NCBI RefSeq assembly: GCF_040812395.1
Contig: NZ_JBFNXH010000014.1
Coordinates: forward strand, 62,001-126,000
DNA: 64,000 nt
Direction: 5' to 3'
Origin: Paenibacillus_E sp040812395
Lineage (GTDB): Bacteria; Bacillota; Bacilli; Paenibacillales; NBRC-103111
Shown: positions 17,359-27,300 of the stretch, in pieces
How the letters are laid out: each line of letters opens with the position of its first letter
How positions within the stretch are numbered: the stretch's first letter is position 1
The notes under the pieces: model-generated
Told to the model about the DNA's origin: nothing
Databases searched by the model: none
The model's input: only the letters and a program-made list of their open reading frames with translations
Program-made: the position numbers and the translations under genes

Positions 17359-18282
17359 ATGAATGTGAATGGAAAGTTGCATGAAATCACGAATATACCA
17401 CTATTTATCTCCAGCTACTCGGCGAATCCCGCGCATCCGAATCCGGCATCTTTTAAACCTATGGCTGAGGCTCAGATATTTCTGGGGACCGACTTTCCTG
17501 CGGGTTTTACAAACAGTTTTATACCGGGATTTTCCTTCCAAACGAAAACCGATGCAAACGGCGCATTTACAATCTTTGTACCGGATGGATTCCCAAAAAC
17601 AATCAAGGCCTACTTATTAGCAACGCATACGATCATGAAAGTGATCCCGCCATTGAACGTTCCCATCTTTGCGCCTGTGTTTCGGTCACAAACCTTCCTA
17701 TTCAGTCAAATTAATGCCAAAGTGCAGGATATTTACGTTATTCGAACGGAGGGAACGACGCAGCAAAGCTTCTCGCAGGCACAGATTAACGAAATGACTG
17801 CTGACATCCGGCAACAAATGCATCTGGATCATCTGTCCGCTTTTATTAACGACGGGTTTATCGGCATCACGGGTCAAGACCGAGGAGCAACACTCAAAGC
17901 CGACCTATTTCTAAGTCCGTTTACAGGACCAGATCTGAATAGTTTTATCAGCGAAAAGGTTGATAATATCGATATCGATCTGCCCGGACCTGATTTTATC
18001 GTCGGACTGTTTGTAAGCAAGGACGAAATAGCAAAGCAATTTCGTCAAGGCATACACAATATGATGCCTACGCTCAACAAACAAATTATAGACAGAATTC
18101 AGAATGACTTCGGCATGATGATTAACCAGCTTGAACAGAGTACAAACAGCAGGGTGACGCTGACGTTCGAAAGGCTGCGGTTCCCTGTAGTAGAAACGAA
18201 AATTTTCGGTCCTTTCACCATAAAAATGCGTGCTATCGTACCGGATCTTTTCGTTGGTATATCTCGAAAACTATTCAGTTAA
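17359..18282 (+). CDS. Unknown protein with carboxypeptidase-regulatory-like beta domain
   Basis: 307 aa, family not recognised. Residues ~35-95 (AEAQIFLGTDFP... FQTKTDANGAFTIFVPDGFP) resemble a prealbumin-like / CarboxypepD-regulatory beta-sandwich, with the typical TDANGAFTI turn. The middle is predicted helical (residues ~140-165), and a repeated FIVGLFVS/DLFVGIS-type pattern occurs near the end. There is no signal peptide or membrane helix. ATG 17359 has GGGAGG 9 nt upstream; the ATG at 17355 opens a frame that stops at once. Monocistronic with its own terminator. Function unknown. Confidence 0.7.
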   Translation: MNVNGKLHEITNIPLFISSYSANPAHPNPASFKPMAEAQIFLGTDFPAGFTNSFIPGFSFQTKTDANGAFTIFVPDGFPKTIKAYLLATHTIMKVIPPLNVPIFAPVFRSQTFLFSQINAKVQDIYVIRTEGTTQQSFSQAQINEMTADIRQQMHLDHLSAFINDGFIGITGQDRGATLKADLFLSPFTGPDLNSFISEKVDNIDIDLPGPDFIVGLFVSKDEIAKQFRQGIHNMMPTLNKQIIDRIQNDFGMMINQLEQSTNSRVTLTFERLRFPVVETKIFGPFTIKMRAIVPDLFVGISRKLFS

Positions 18283-18290
18283 AAATTTAG

Positions 18291-18327
18291 AAAAAGCGCA
18301 CACTCGTGATGGGGCGTGCGCTTTTTT
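18291..18327 (+). terminator. Intrinsic terminator
   Basis: AAAAAGCGCAC (18291-18301) pairs perfectly with GTGCGCTTTTT (18316-18326), ending in a T run. Confidence 0.9.
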
Positions 18328-18511
18328 TGCATTTGGATCTGAAACAAAAATAGTTTATTGCGGTCGGCTCAATTCAGCTTGTGTGAAGAGAATGTGGAGA
18401 GAGCCGTCGTGTTCATATAAGCTTTAGTTCTGCTAAACACCCTCCTTACAAACAATAGTTATGGTAATTCATGAAGGATATCATAATTGTTAGAAGTGGA
18501 GTGTGATAAGG

Positions 18512-19639
18512 TTGAACACTAGGTTACTGTCTTTGGGATTATCGCTGGCTTTACTCACGGTTACCGTCTACCCGGCGTCTGCTGCGCCAGCCTTGGAACA
18601 CAGAGATCCTGAAAAGGGAAGCAAGTATTTCGAACATGCTGATGTCGCTCAGAGGGTTCATCAGCTTCTGGCCTACGAAACGGTCACAGCGCATAAGGAG
18701 CAGGACTTGGAAAAGGAAACAGAGGAAGATCAGCCTCAGCTGGCGTTCCCCGTTATCAGTGACATTCACGTGCAGTCTTGGGATGAGGCGTCTCACCACA
18801 AGTTCGCTGCCGCACTCCATGATTTAAACCAGTTGAATCCAGAGTCCGATACCCTAGTCATTAACGGGGATTTGACGAATGGGATGTCAAGGGATTATGA
18901 CAAATTGGCTGAATTGATGAAGACAAATCCGCATCCGATGGATGTTGAGTATACGATAGGGAATCATGAGTTCTATAAAGCTTGGTTCAATGCGAACGCG
19001 CAGTGGAAACCCGATACATTCCCGAACAAAGAGACGGAGCAGGCGTCGATAGACCGCTTCCTGCAGCTAACTGGAGAACAGCATATTTACTATGATCGGA
19101 TGATCAAAGGGTACCACTTTATTTTCCTGGGGTCGGAGCAGTACCGACAATCTGATGAAGCGAACCTTGAGGATGCCTCTCTCTCCCAAGATCAGCTCAA
19201 TTGGTTGAATGCGACATTAAAGAAGGGAGCTGACGCCAAGAAGCCGATCTTTGTGTTTTTGCACCAACCTTTGCCGTATACAGTGGCAGGGACGCATTTT
19301 TGTTGCACGAATAACAGAGCTGTTGTCCAGCATGAGGAACTGCGAAAGATATTGTCGGCATATCCGCAGGTGATCTTCTTCTCCGGCCACACCCATTGGG
19401 AGCTGAAGCTGCCGGATACGCTTGTGCGGGATAAGTTCACGATGGTCAATTCGTCTTCTGTTGAGCAGCCCTTGACAGACGACGGACACGGAGGCGAAAT
19501 GCTGACGGGACCGGACGAGAGCGAGGGGTTGTATGTAGAGGTCTATAAGGACAAGGTGGCGATTAAAGGTCGGGACTTTCACCGTCAGCGTTGGATAACT
19601 GAAGCGCAGTTTTCAGTGCCACTGAATAAAATCGAATAG
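18512..19639 (+). CDS. Secreted calcineurin-like metallophosphoesterase
   Basis: 375 aa. The signal peptide LLSLGLSLALLTVTVYPASAAPA is cleaved near residue 26. The metallophosphatase motifs appear in order: SDIHVQ (DxH), NGDLTNG (GDxxxx), GNHEF (GNHE), FLHQPLP and GHTH. These bind two metal ions and hydrolyse phosphomono- or diesters outside the cell. TTG 18512 is preferred because GTGGAG is about 10 nt upstream; GTG 18503 touches that ribosome site. Convergent with the DUF11 genes, with a 28-bp gap. Substrate unknown. Confidence 0.88.
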   Translation: MNTRLLSLGLSLALLTVTVYPASAAPALEHRDPEKGSKYFEHADVAQRVHQLLAYETVTAHKEQDLEKETEEDQPQLAFPVISDIHVQSWDEASHHKFAAALHDLNQLNPESDTLVINGDLTNGMSRDYDKLAELMKTNPHPMDVEYTIGNHEFYKAWFNANAQWKPDTFPNKETEQASIDRFLQLTGEQHIYYDRMIKGYHFIFLGSEQYRQSDEANLEDASLSQDQLNWLNATLKKGADAKKPIFVFLHQPLPYTVAGTHFCCTNNRAVVQHEELRKILSAYPQVIFFSGHTHWELKLPDTLVRDKFTMVNSSSVEQPLTDDGHGGEMLTGPDESEGLYVEVYKDKVAIKGRDFHRQRWITEAQFSVPLNKIE

Positions 19640-19667
19640 AGTCGGGAAGAAGCACTGGATGTATCCT

Positions 19668-21350
19668 TTATTCGAATTGATCCTCAATCCTGATCATGCA
19701 CGTATTGGAGCGTATTTCCCTTGTGTAGGTTTGTTGATCCACATTAAATTCATATACGGCTGTCAACGCGTATAAAATCTGTTTGGCGGCAATGTCCGAG
19801 TTCACCAGAACGATATAATAGAAATTGATTAGGTTATCCGGATTGATTGTGCCGAGCGAAAGTGAACCGTCTAATTTTTTGGACACTTCAATCGGGGAGT
19901 CCATCCAACGTAAACTGTTCATCTCATAAGTCACACCCGGCGGCAGAAGTCCTTCCAGACGAACCCGCAGCGGGCAGTTCCCGCTATTGATTACCCAGAC
20001 AGTAAAGCGGATAGGGTCGCCGGGTTCAGTGATGATCGGTTCAGCGGTGCAACGAATTTGGAGGGCAGGAACGTAAATCGGTGTAGAGACTGTATTCGAA
20101 TAAACCGTCTGTCGTACAAGCCGTCCATCCGGAAGTCGGAACGTATATTGCACATACATCTGATTGATTATTGAATCCTGAATGTCTGTAAATAAAGGGA
20201 TTGCGATTTGGTAGGTCAATTGGTTGTTCGATTGAGCGGTAATGGCGCCTAGGTAAATACTTTGAGCGGGTGGAGTGCCGCTTATGAAATTGCCGTTCCA
20301 GTTTATGCTATCCATAACCAGGAGCGTTCCTGCGGGGAGGAAATCCAAAAGAGTGCCCTCAACGCCCAAATTGCCTTGATTAAGGACTAGGAGTTCGTAC
20401 TGAATGGTACCGTCTGTAACGGCGCGATCCTGCTTTGCCGAAAGACGCAAGGAGAGTTGCGGTTGAAATACGAAGACTTGAACTGTATTCGTTGCTAGTT
20501 TCTTCACTTCATCTCCTATCGAATAGATGATGAATGATTGGTTGGTTAACACAGATGAAGAGGGATTGCTGGTAACTTGCACACGATAATTGACCGACGC
20601 TTTCATGCCGGGGTTCAGTGAACCTAACGGAACCGCTCGTTCGGGCGTTGACGTCGGGGTGTAAACATCCCCGATAGTCACACTACCGGGGATAAACGTG
20701 GTATGGCCTGGAATCGGGAGTTCAACAAGTAATTGCTGAATCGTTACACTGCCATCATTTACTACAAATACGGAATAAGCAAGGATGTCACCCACAAACG
20801 ACTCCTGCGTATTCACTTCCAGAGCGGTGTCAATTTGATAACCGATGACAGTTGTTGTTATCGGATTGGATGCGATGTCGGAGGTCACAGTGCGCCCTTC
20901 GGCATTAAAGGAAACAAGGGCACTGGCTTGATTCGTAATCATCAAATTACTAGGTAATGTGATAACAATGCATTGAAAAGCAGCACGTACATCGGACATG
21001 ATACCAACCTCGCCTAGCGGAATCCCGGCAGCCGGGTTGGCTCCGGGAAAGGGGATACCGTCAATTAGCACACTGTTGGCAAGAAAAGAAAGACCTTGAG
21101 GAATCGGATCATAAATGATGATGTTCGCGGGTCTGTTCCCTGTGTTGGATACAGTAAGTTCATATGTGATCGTGCTGCCAAGCGATACTTGCTGTTCGTT
21201 TGCATATTTCTCTAAACGGACAATGGGTCCGATTATCGGCGTAATGACGCTGTTGGAATAGGAGATGTGTTGATCGAGACCGAAATGAAATTCAACAAGG
21301 GATTGATTCTTTAAGATCGGCGTTACCGGGGTTTGAGATTTCTTCCTCAT
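19668..21350 (-). CDS. DUF11-repeat protein, apparent C-terminal half of a split gene
   Basis: 560 aa of immunoglobulin-like DUF11 repeats: a half unit at residues ~10-45, then four units each opening with V/A-GDxxxYxVxVxNxG. It has no signal peptide, LPXTG or membrane anchor. Its first ~45 residues are not an N-terminus: TPILKNQSLVEFHF continues exactly the second half of the unit cut off at the end of the upstream gene (NQSSVSF there, NQSLVEF here, and the same 36-residue distance to the next unit). ATG overlaps the upstream stop (ATGA), and only a weak GGTGG precedes it. Likely translated by coupling or formerly fused. Confidence 0.82.
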   Translation of the reverse strand: MRKKSQTPVTPILKNQSLVEFHFGLDQHISYSNSVITPIIGPIVRLEKYANEQQVSLGSTITYELTVSNTGNRPANIIIYDPIPQGLSFLANSVLIDGIPFPGANPAAGIPLGEVGIMSDVRAAFQCIVITLPSNLMITNQASALVSFNAEGRTVTSDIASNPITTTVIGYQIDTALEVNTQESFVGDILAYSVFVVNDGSVTIQQLLVELPIPGHTTFIPGSVTIGDVYTPTSTPERAVPLGSLNPGMKASVNYRVQVTSNPSSSVLTNQSFIIYSIGDEVKKLATNTVQVFVFQPQLSLRLSAKQDRAVTDGTIQYELLVLNQGNLGVEGTLLDFLPAGTLLVMDSINWNGNFISGTPPAQSIYLGAITAQSNNQLTYQIAIPLFTDIQDSIINQMYVQYTFRLPDGRLVRQTVYSNTVSTPIYVPALQIRCTAEPIITEPGDPIRFTVWVINSGNCPLRVRLEGLLPPGVTYEMNSLRWMDSPIEVSKKLDGSLSLGTINPDNLINFYYIVLVNSDIAAKQILYALTAVYEFNVDQQTYTREIRSNTCMIRIEDQFE

Positions 21351-24300
21351 AGTGGAACCACCATTACATTGAAAATAACCGTGACGGATGCTCCGGCGGC
21401 AATACTGCCGATAGAGATGCCTGAGTTCGGATTTGCCGTTGGTCTGGCTGCACCATTAACCGTAACGCTTCCTGTAACGAAATTGGTTCCGTCTGGAATG
21501 GCGTCAATAAAAATGACGTTATGTACTGTTTCGATCCCCCTATTTGTAACGACAATATTATACGGAATTAAATCGCCCACAACAGCATCAACGGCCAGTG
21601 CACTTTTGACCACCATCACATTTGGAGCAGAAACAGGGATCGTGACGATATTCGAGTTGACAGAACCGGTCAATTGTCGTCCGTCTGGTGGGCTATATGT
21701 GTAATTGGCTGTTGCCTGGTTGCGTAGTTGTTGTGGAGAAGGAAGCGAATTTAAGGTTACTTCCAAGGTAATCATCACTGCCACACTGCCGTTCGCGGGA
21801 ACATTCCCAACCGCAATACCTGTAGATGGATTAGCACCTGGTTGAGGGACGCCATCGATGATGACGCTGTTCGGTACAAACGCCGCACCGCTCGGGATGG
21901 TGTCGATGATGGTGACGTTAGCATCCAGATTTCCGTTATTTTGAACGTCAAGCATGTAGACAATATTATCTCCCACCGTAGCATTGTTGGTATCTGCACT
22001 TTTTACCAATATGACAATTGGTTGATACACAGGTATAACGAGCGTATTCGAGAAGGTCGACCCGGAAAACGCACCTGAAGTGAAGCTCACGGATGAACGG
22101 TTGCTCACTTGACCGGATACAGGCAGAGTGTTCACAGTTACGTTGAAAATAACAGCCACCGTAGCGCCAGGCGCGATCGTGCCAATCTGCACACCTGTTG
22201 CGGGATTAGCTGCTGGACGTGCAGCCCCGCCAACAACAACACTTCCTGTAACGAAGGAGGTTTCTGAAGGTACGATATCAGTAAGCACGACGTTATTTAC
22301 GTTCTCAATGCCGTTATTCGTAATATCGATGCGATATGGAATAACATCTCCTACGACAGCGTCCGTGACTGTCGTTGATTTTGCTGCGGAGACTTCCGGT
22401 GAGGACGTCGGGATTGTAAGTATATTCGTCGCGATGGAACCATTAAACATTCTGCCGTCCGGGAGCGTGAATGCATACGCAGATGAACCTTGATTGGTTA
22501 GCTGTTGCCCTGGCGGCAGTGAATTGAGGAGTACGGAAAACATGACGGTAGTGGTAGATGTGACGTCTCCTACAGGAATTCCGGCTGAAGGATCCGCACC
22601 AGGTGCGGGCGCCCCGTCGATAATGACGCTGTTCGGAACAAATGACGTCGCTGAAGAGATCACATCCGTCAAGACGACAGCGGCGCCATAATTGCCCGTA
22701 TTTGTAAAGGTGACTGTATAAACGACCGTATCCCCAACGGTTGCATTGGCGGTATTGGCTGATTTTTGCGCGGAAAGAATTGGTTGATAGACAGGAGTGA
22801 CAATTGTGTTGGAGAAGGATGCGCCGGAAAAAGTGCCGGAAGTGAAGCTGACGAAAGATTGGTTGCTCAAGGTTCCGGAAGACGGCAGTGCCGAGACTTG
22901 AATACTGAACGCTACCAAGACGGTTGCGCCTGGTCCAATAGAACCGATCGTGATGCCTTGAGATGGGTTTACATTCGGTCTTACAAGACCGTCAACTGTT
23001 ACGGAACCGGGGACAAGGATAGAATTGGTAGAAATGGGATCTGAGAAAACTACATTATTCACCGATTCGATACCGCTATTCGTAATAGCTGTCGTATAGG
23101 TTATCGTATCGCCGACATAGGAGGCCGTGGTCGGCGTGCTTTTTGCAGCAGAGACGTTGGGTGCGGATACCGGAAATGAAACGATATTCGACGCGACCGC
23201 CCCAGTTAAGGTTCGCCCGTCGGGCAATGTGAAGGAATAGGCGGCAAACCCTTGGTTGCTAATTTGTTGAGGCGTTGGCAAGCTATCGATAATGACTGTA
23301 AACAGTACGGTTGCCGACGCGCCAGGTGCAAGGCTGCCAATGGCGATTCCCGTCGTCGGGTTGCTGGTAGCGGATGGGAAGCCGTTCACCAATACACTAT
23401 TCGGTACAAATGAACTTCCTGCTGGGATTGTATCGGTAACGGTGACGGAAGCAGCAAATGTACCCGTATTACTGATAATCAGTGTGTAGGCGACCGAGTC
23501 GCCAACGGTTGCATTGTTCGTATTGGCGGATTTTGTTATTGAGATAACTGGTTGGTCGACTGGGGTAGAAAACGTATTTGAAAATGCAAGCCCCGAAAAT
23601 GCGCCTGATGTAAAATTGGCGTTAGCCTGATTGCTTATTTGCCCCGAAGGCGGAATGGCCGCCACTTGTATGCTGAATTCCACTAAAACAGATGCTGATG
23701 GAGCAATCGTGCCGAGTGCAAAACCGGTGGCAGGATTCAAAGCCGGTGAAGAAACACCGTTGATCTTCACACTACCCGTCACAAATGTGGCTCCCTGTGG
23801 GATCGGATCAGAAAATAAAACATGATTGATGGCCTCGATACCATTATTTGTCACATTGACCGCATACGCAATTGTATCACCGAGCGCTGCTGCGATGGCA
23901 ATTGAACTTTTGGTCAGGGTTACATTGGGGGAAGAGACCGGAATGGTGACTGTATTGGATGATGCCGAACCATCCAGTGTGCGGCCGTCTGGCGGCGTGA
24001 ACGTGTAGTCCGCGAAAGCTTGATTCGTCAATTGCTGCGGAGACGGCAAGGTATTTACGACAACCTCGAAAGTGACGAGTATTTGCGAACCGGGCGAGAC
24101 GGTCCCAAGAGAAATGCCAAGAGTCGGCGAGATGCCGGGTTGGGGAACCGAATTAACATTGACGCTGTTCTGGGAAAAGATAGTACCGGCCGGAATCGTA
24201 TCGGTGAGAGTAACCGTGGCATCCAAATTTCCAGTATTGTTGACAATGATGGAATAAATGATCGAGTCCCCGACTGTGGCGTTTTGAATGCTAGCGCTTT

Positions 24301-27300
24301 TTTGTAAATTGATTTGCGGCTGGGTGACCGGAGTGGTCGTGATATTGGATAAAGACGAACCAGAGAAAGTTCCCGACGTAAAACTGACCGCGGATTGATT
24401 CGTAACCTGAGTCGGATTCGGCATAGTGATCTTCACCTCGAATGTTACGGTAACCGAAGCTCCGGAGGCTATGGTTCCGATTGGAATGCCGGCGGACGGA
24501 CTGGCAGTCGGCCGGGAAATACCGGCTACAAGCACACTGCCGGTAATAAAGGAGGTGTTGTTCTGCAAAGAGTCACTCAGAACAACATTATTCACGCTTG
24601 AAATCCCTTGATTCGTAACAACGGAGGTGTAGGTTAAGGTATCGCCAGTTACGACAAGCGAGGGTGCAGCGCTTAGGGCAATGGAAACATTCGGTTCTGA
24701 GACGGACACTGTAACGCTATTGGAGCTTGAGGTACCGCCTGCCTGCCTGCCGTCCGGCAAGACAAAACTGAAGGTGCTGCCCGCTTGATTCAACAGCTTT
24801 TGGTTAGGCGGAAGCGTTTGGACGGTAATCAGGAAACTCACAGTAACGACGTCACCTGGGTGTAATGTGCCGATTGGGATCCCAGTGACAGGATTGAGGC
24901 CAGGCGTCGGCGTCGCGCCTACGATGATGCTGTTACTGACAAATGCGGCACCTGCCGGAATCGTGTCGGTTACGTTGACGGTTGCTGCTGTATTGCCCGA
25001 ATTTTCAACGCGAATAAAGTAGGTAAGGGTATCGCCCACAGTTGCATTTGCTGAGCTGCTGCTTTTCTTTAAACCGATAATAGCCTGGTAAATTGGCGTA
25101 ACTACAGTGTCGGAGACGGAGGATCCTTGAAAGGAACCGGAAGTGAAGCTGACGCTGGCCCGATTACTTAATGCTGCAGGTTCGGGTAAGCTGGTTACAC
25201 GAAGTTGAAAGCCGATGATTACGGAGGCTAGCGGATTTAGCGTACCGACCAGGATTCCGCTTAGCGGATTCGCATTGGGCGCAGCAACACCGTTAACCGT
25301 CACACTGCCGGTTACAAATACAGAGCCTGCCGGAATCGTGTCCGAGACGACAACTTGATTGACGGCTTCAAACCCGTTATTCGTTGCAACTAATGTATAG
25401 GTTAGCACTTCGTTCACGGCTGCAGCTGTGTGATTCACTGTTTTTGTAAGGGTCACATTAGGCGCAGAGACGGTTATCGTGACTGTATTTGAGCTGCTTG
25501 AGCCTGACAGCGTCCTGTCGCTTGGCAATTGATATGTGTAACTCCCACTCGCTTGGTTAACGAGAAATGCGGGAGAAGGCAGCGAATGGATCACGATTTG
25601 GAATGTGACAGTCACGCTGCTGCCCGGAGTAACTCCTCCAAGGGAAATACCGATGAGAGGTGAGGAACCTGGCAGTGTAACTCCATTGATTGTCACACTG
25701 TTCGGTACAAACTCGCTACCGGCAGGGATTGGATCGGTAACTGTAACTTGGGCTGTGAGGTTCCCTGTATTTTGAACGACTATGCTATAAAGAATCGTAT
25801 CGCCGACAGTCGAATTCGTCATGTTCGCCATTTTTCGGATCAAGATTTGCGGTTGATAGACGGCTGTCGTCGTTTGATTGGACAATGTAAGTCCTGAAAA
25901 TGTGCCTGAACTGAATGAAACAGACGATTGATTAGTAAGCTGGGCAGGACTGGGAAGGGAGGTCACCGTAACTTGAAAAGTCACAGTCAAACTTCCCCCG
26001 GACGGGATTGTGCCGACACTAATACCGCTAGTCGGTGAAGCTGTGGGGCGGGAGGAACCCGCAACGACGACACTGCCCGATACAAAAGTAGAACCAATAG
26101 GAATCGGATCTGTAAAGATTACGTTCGAAACGCCCTCTACACCATTATTCGCGATCACCGATGTATAGGTTAACAAGTCCCCAACGACCGCTTCCGACGA
26201 GTTTACGATTTTGTTAACCGTAACATTCGGAAGGGTTACGGGGATTGTAACGGTATTCGAAGCGGCCGTTCCGCTCACCGTTCGCCCATCAGGCGGTTGA
26301 AAGGTGTACACAGCTGTTGCTTGATTCACAAATTGAGGCGGTGATGGAAGGGAGTTGACCTGCACTTGAAAAGTGACGGTCGTCGTCGCTCCAGCCGCCA
26401 CAGTACCAATGTTTACGCCAGCCGCGGGGTTCGCGCCACTGATTACGGTCCCATTGACTCTAAAACTTCCTGTGACAAAGGAACTTCCCGCAGGGATATT
26501 ATCTGTAATCGTCGTAACAGCCCCTATATTTCCGCTATTGACGATTTGCAGCGTATACTGCACCTGACTGCCGACAGACGCATTCGGCGTACTGGCGGAT
26601 TTCGTTATTGTCAGCTTAGGCGAGTAGATGATCGTCGAAACGGTATTAGAGGGAATAACCCCGGAAATGATGGATCCTCCGGCAACGCTCTGGAAAGTAA
26701 ATGCAGCATTCGCTGTATTATCGATCTGCTGCGGACTAGGCAGGGAGCTAATCAAAGCCTTATATGTAGCGGTAATAGAGCTGTTCAAGTTGAGCGACCC
26801 CAAAGGAGCGCCAGCTGTAATATCGTAAGTCGATTTGGCCACGCCGGCAACGGTAACACTCCCCTTGACGAAGGAAGACCCGCTTGGCAAAGCATCCGAA
26901 AGGACAATGCTCGCCGCATTCGCGGTGCCGGTATTGCTGACCGTGACGGTATAGGTCACTGTGTCTCCGACAATAGCTCCAGACACATTCGCGCTTTTAA
27001 CAACGCCGATTTTCGGGGCGTTGATATCTACTTGAATGGCGTTGCCATTTACCACATAGGCGTCGCCGGAAGTCGTTAAACTCAGTACAGCGCTCGATTG
27101 ATTGTTAACTAGCCTGGCGGACACATCAACGTTCGTAATATCCCAGCCTTGACGTCCGCCGCTAATATTCGAACCTGGCGCCCCGTTCGTCTGGTTACGG
27201 GTACCGAAAGTTCCTGTCGTATTCAATTGACCTGCATCATTATTGATTTGAGAAGCAAAAAAATTGTTGGCAAAATTGTTGAGTCCGGACAAGGCGGATA

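Noticed and set aside
21330..21370. Programmed -1 frameshift site joining the two DUF11 genes
   Set aside because: No X-XXY-YYZ slippery heptamer is visible before the stop; termination-reinitiation or mutation is simpler.
21347..27020. CRISPR-like or tandem DNA repeat array
   Set aside because: The periodicity is coding (DUF11 units) with diverged DNA, not short identical repeats with spacers.
26366..27079. 237-codon open frame antisense to the DUF11 gene
   Set aside because: It is a shadow of the repetitive coding strand, with no ribosome site or family features.
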